DNA of 7,741 nucleotides from positions 1-7,741 of the forward strand of contig CAJXRJ010000351.1 of NCBI GenBank assembly GCA_913058555.1. The letters are read 5' to 3'. The notes beneath the pieces were generated by a model. The model did not search any database. It was not told the origin of the DNA and worked only from the letters and a program-made list of their open reading frames with translations. Positions 7,036 to 7,741 of the stretch are shown in pieces. Position numbers and translations under genes: made by a program. Each line of letters begins with the position of its first letter. Position 1 is the first letter of the stretch. The DNA is from an uncultured bacterium (GTDB lineage Bacteria; Planctomycetota; UBA1135; GCA-002686595).

Positions 7036-7040
7036 CGCCG

Positions 7041-7640
7041 ATGAACGCCTCCGGACGTTGCCAGCGACCGGCATGGGAGCGGCTCGCCGTCATCATGGCT
7101 GTGGGTCTCTCCCTCGTGTCATGCCGGTCCACGAGCACGCGTTACCGGTTCACGCCGAGCCCGCTGGAAGCACTCGTCCAGTTCGAGGAAGGCGGCCCCG
7201 TGTCGGCGCGGGTACTCGTGGGCATCCCCGGCGCCGAGCGGGAGGGTCGCAAGGCCAGTAGGCATCCGGAACTACTCGTGCGTTTGCGCATCGAGAACAA
7301 GTCGGACGCACCCATGGCCTTCGATCCCGCAAGCGCCGTCCTGCTAGGTTCAGACCTGGCTGAGTTTGGCCCCGCAACGTCCGAGAGCGGCGCGCCGCTT
7401 CAGGTGGCAAGCGGCACGTCGGGCGCGACGCTGCTTCGATTCCCGTTCCCACGGGACGGCGACCTCGATGCCCCCGGCCTCACGGGCATCAACCTCGCCT
7501 TCGTCCTCGAGACGTCGGCGGGCCCCGTGGATCTGAGCGTCACACTGGAGCGGGACGAGCCAAACGTCGTCATCGACGCCGGGCCGCCAGTGCTTTGGGG
7601 CGGCGGTTACTACTGGGGCAACCGCTGGGGCCGCTGGTAA
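7041..7640 (+). CDS. Putative lipoprotein of unknown function with Trp/Gly/Tyr-rich C-terminus
   Basis: I do not recognise the family. The 199-residue product starts with a lipoprotein signal peptide: an Arg-containing n-region, a hydrophobic core at about 15-26 (LAVIMAVGLSLV) and the lipobox LVSC with C28 as the predicted lipidated Cys. It is therefore expected to be anchored in the membrane facing the periplasm. The mature part is predicted beta-rich. Residues 77-102 (ELLVRLRIENKSDAPMAF and following) read like a strand pair of an Ig-like sandwich, of the kind that compares bonded or added groups in small secreted proteins, but this is a weak resemblance. The last 14 residues (186-199) contain four Trp, two Tyr and five Gly. 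The ATG at 7041 is preceded by AGGGG. The gene lies 71 bases after dps on the same strand, so co-transcription is possible, although hairpins lie between them. Base use matches the neighbours. Confidence 0.82.
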   Translation: MNASGRCQRPAWERLAVIMAVGLSLVSCRSTSTRYRFTPSPLEALVQFEEGGPVSARVLVGIPGAEREGRKASRHPELLVRLRIENKSDAPMAFDPASAVLLGSDLAEFGPATSESGAPLQVASGTSGATLLRFPFPRDGDLDAPGLTGINLAFVLETSAGPVDLSVTLERDEPNVVIDAGPPVLWGGGYYWGNRWGRW

Positions 7641-7670
7641 CGAGAGCGCCGGAGCTCCCCATGAAGCCAG

Positions 7671-7688
7671 GGGTCGACCCAAAAGGGT
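7671..7688. repeat. Small overlapping inverted repeats after the lipoprotein gene
   Basis: GGGTCGACCC at 7671-7680 is a 10-bp palindrome. Its right half, ACCC at 7677-7680, can instead pair with GGGT at 7685-7688 around the loop AAAA. It is the last genomic structure before the adapter, 30 bases after the lipoprotein stop. A terminator role cannot be judged because the true downstream sequence is missing. Confidence 0.22.
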
Positions 7689-7693
7689 GAACC

Positions 7694-7741
7694 CTGTCTC
7701 TTATACACATCTGACGCTGCCGACGATATGCAGTGTGTAGA
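7694..7741. other. Illumina Nextera adapter (assembly artefact, not genomic)
   Basis: CTGTCTCTTATACACATCT at 7694-7712 is the Tn5 mosaic end used in Nextera libraries. GACGCTGCCGACGA (7713-7726) completes the read-1-side adapter in reverse complement. TATGCAGT (7727-7734) is the reverse complement of the i5 index ACTGCATA, which I recall as Nextera index 506. GTGTAGA (7735-7741) is the start of the reverse complement of the P5 tail. The order and spacing match the commercial adapter exactly, so the bases after about 7693 should be removed from the record. Confidence 0.98.

Noticed and set aside
6076..7074. Minus-strand open frame (332 residues) over the dps region
   Set aside because: It overlaps the clear Dps gene antisense and the EAL gene out of frame, has no recognisable motif, and is explained by low stop frequency in GC-rich DNA.
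7661..7690. Nine-codon ORF after the lipoprotein gene
   Set aside because: It is too short, has no ribosome-binding site, and overlaps a palindrome. Nothing supports translation.
7694..7712. Tn5/IS50 mosaic end as a natural transposon
   Set aside because: It continues directly into Nextera adapter, i5 index and P5 sequence, so it comes from library preparation and is not a mobile element.

Overview
This is GC-rich chromosomal DNA, with third codon positions mostly G or C, from a Gram-negative-type bacterium. The envelope-spanning RND efflux genes and the lipoprotein signal show the cell plan. Shine-Dalgarno sequences are weak or absent at several starts. The exact phylum cannot be fixed from sequence alone. 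A deep-branching high-GC lineage such as Planctomycetota, Myxococcota or a relative is plausible, but this is inference.

Layout, left to right. (1) 2-1186 (+): periplasmic adaptor (membrane fusion protein) of an RND efflux pump, cut by the left edge. (2) 1207-4332 (+): complete RND inner-membrane permease, 20 bases after the adaptor and surely its operon partner. No outer-membrane channel gene is in the window. (3) 4333-4408: short convergent gap with small hairpins. (4) 4409-6172 (-): a 587-residue c-di-GMP protein with a degenerate receiver-like N-terminus, a degenerate GGDEF domain (DNDIY) and a fully equipped EAL phosphodiesterase domain. (5) 6173-6507: divergent non-coding region with inverted repeats and no promoter I can name securely. 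(6) about 6523-6969 (+): a Dps/MrgA-type mini-ferritin with its complete ferroxidase site. (7) 7041-7640 (+): a lipoprotein of unknown family with a Trp/Gly/Tyr-rich C-terminus. (8) 7694-7741: not genomic. It is an untrimmed Illumina Nextera adapter (Tn5 mosaic end, index, start of P5), so the biological sequence ends at about 7693.

Functionally the window combines drug or solvent efflux, c-di-GMP breakdown and oxidative or iron stress protection. The pump pair is one operon. The Dps and lipoprotein genes may be co-transcribed. The EAL gene is transcribed away from dps across a shared intergenic region. I see no sign that these form one dedicated system, and no tRNA, rRNA, CRISPR array, insertion sequence or phage gene. 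The points most worth a second look are the adapter tail, the altered proton-relay residues of the permease, the pseudo-GGDEF domain joined to an intact EAL domain, the uncertain dps start (possible CTG codon), and the structured dps/EAL intergenic region.
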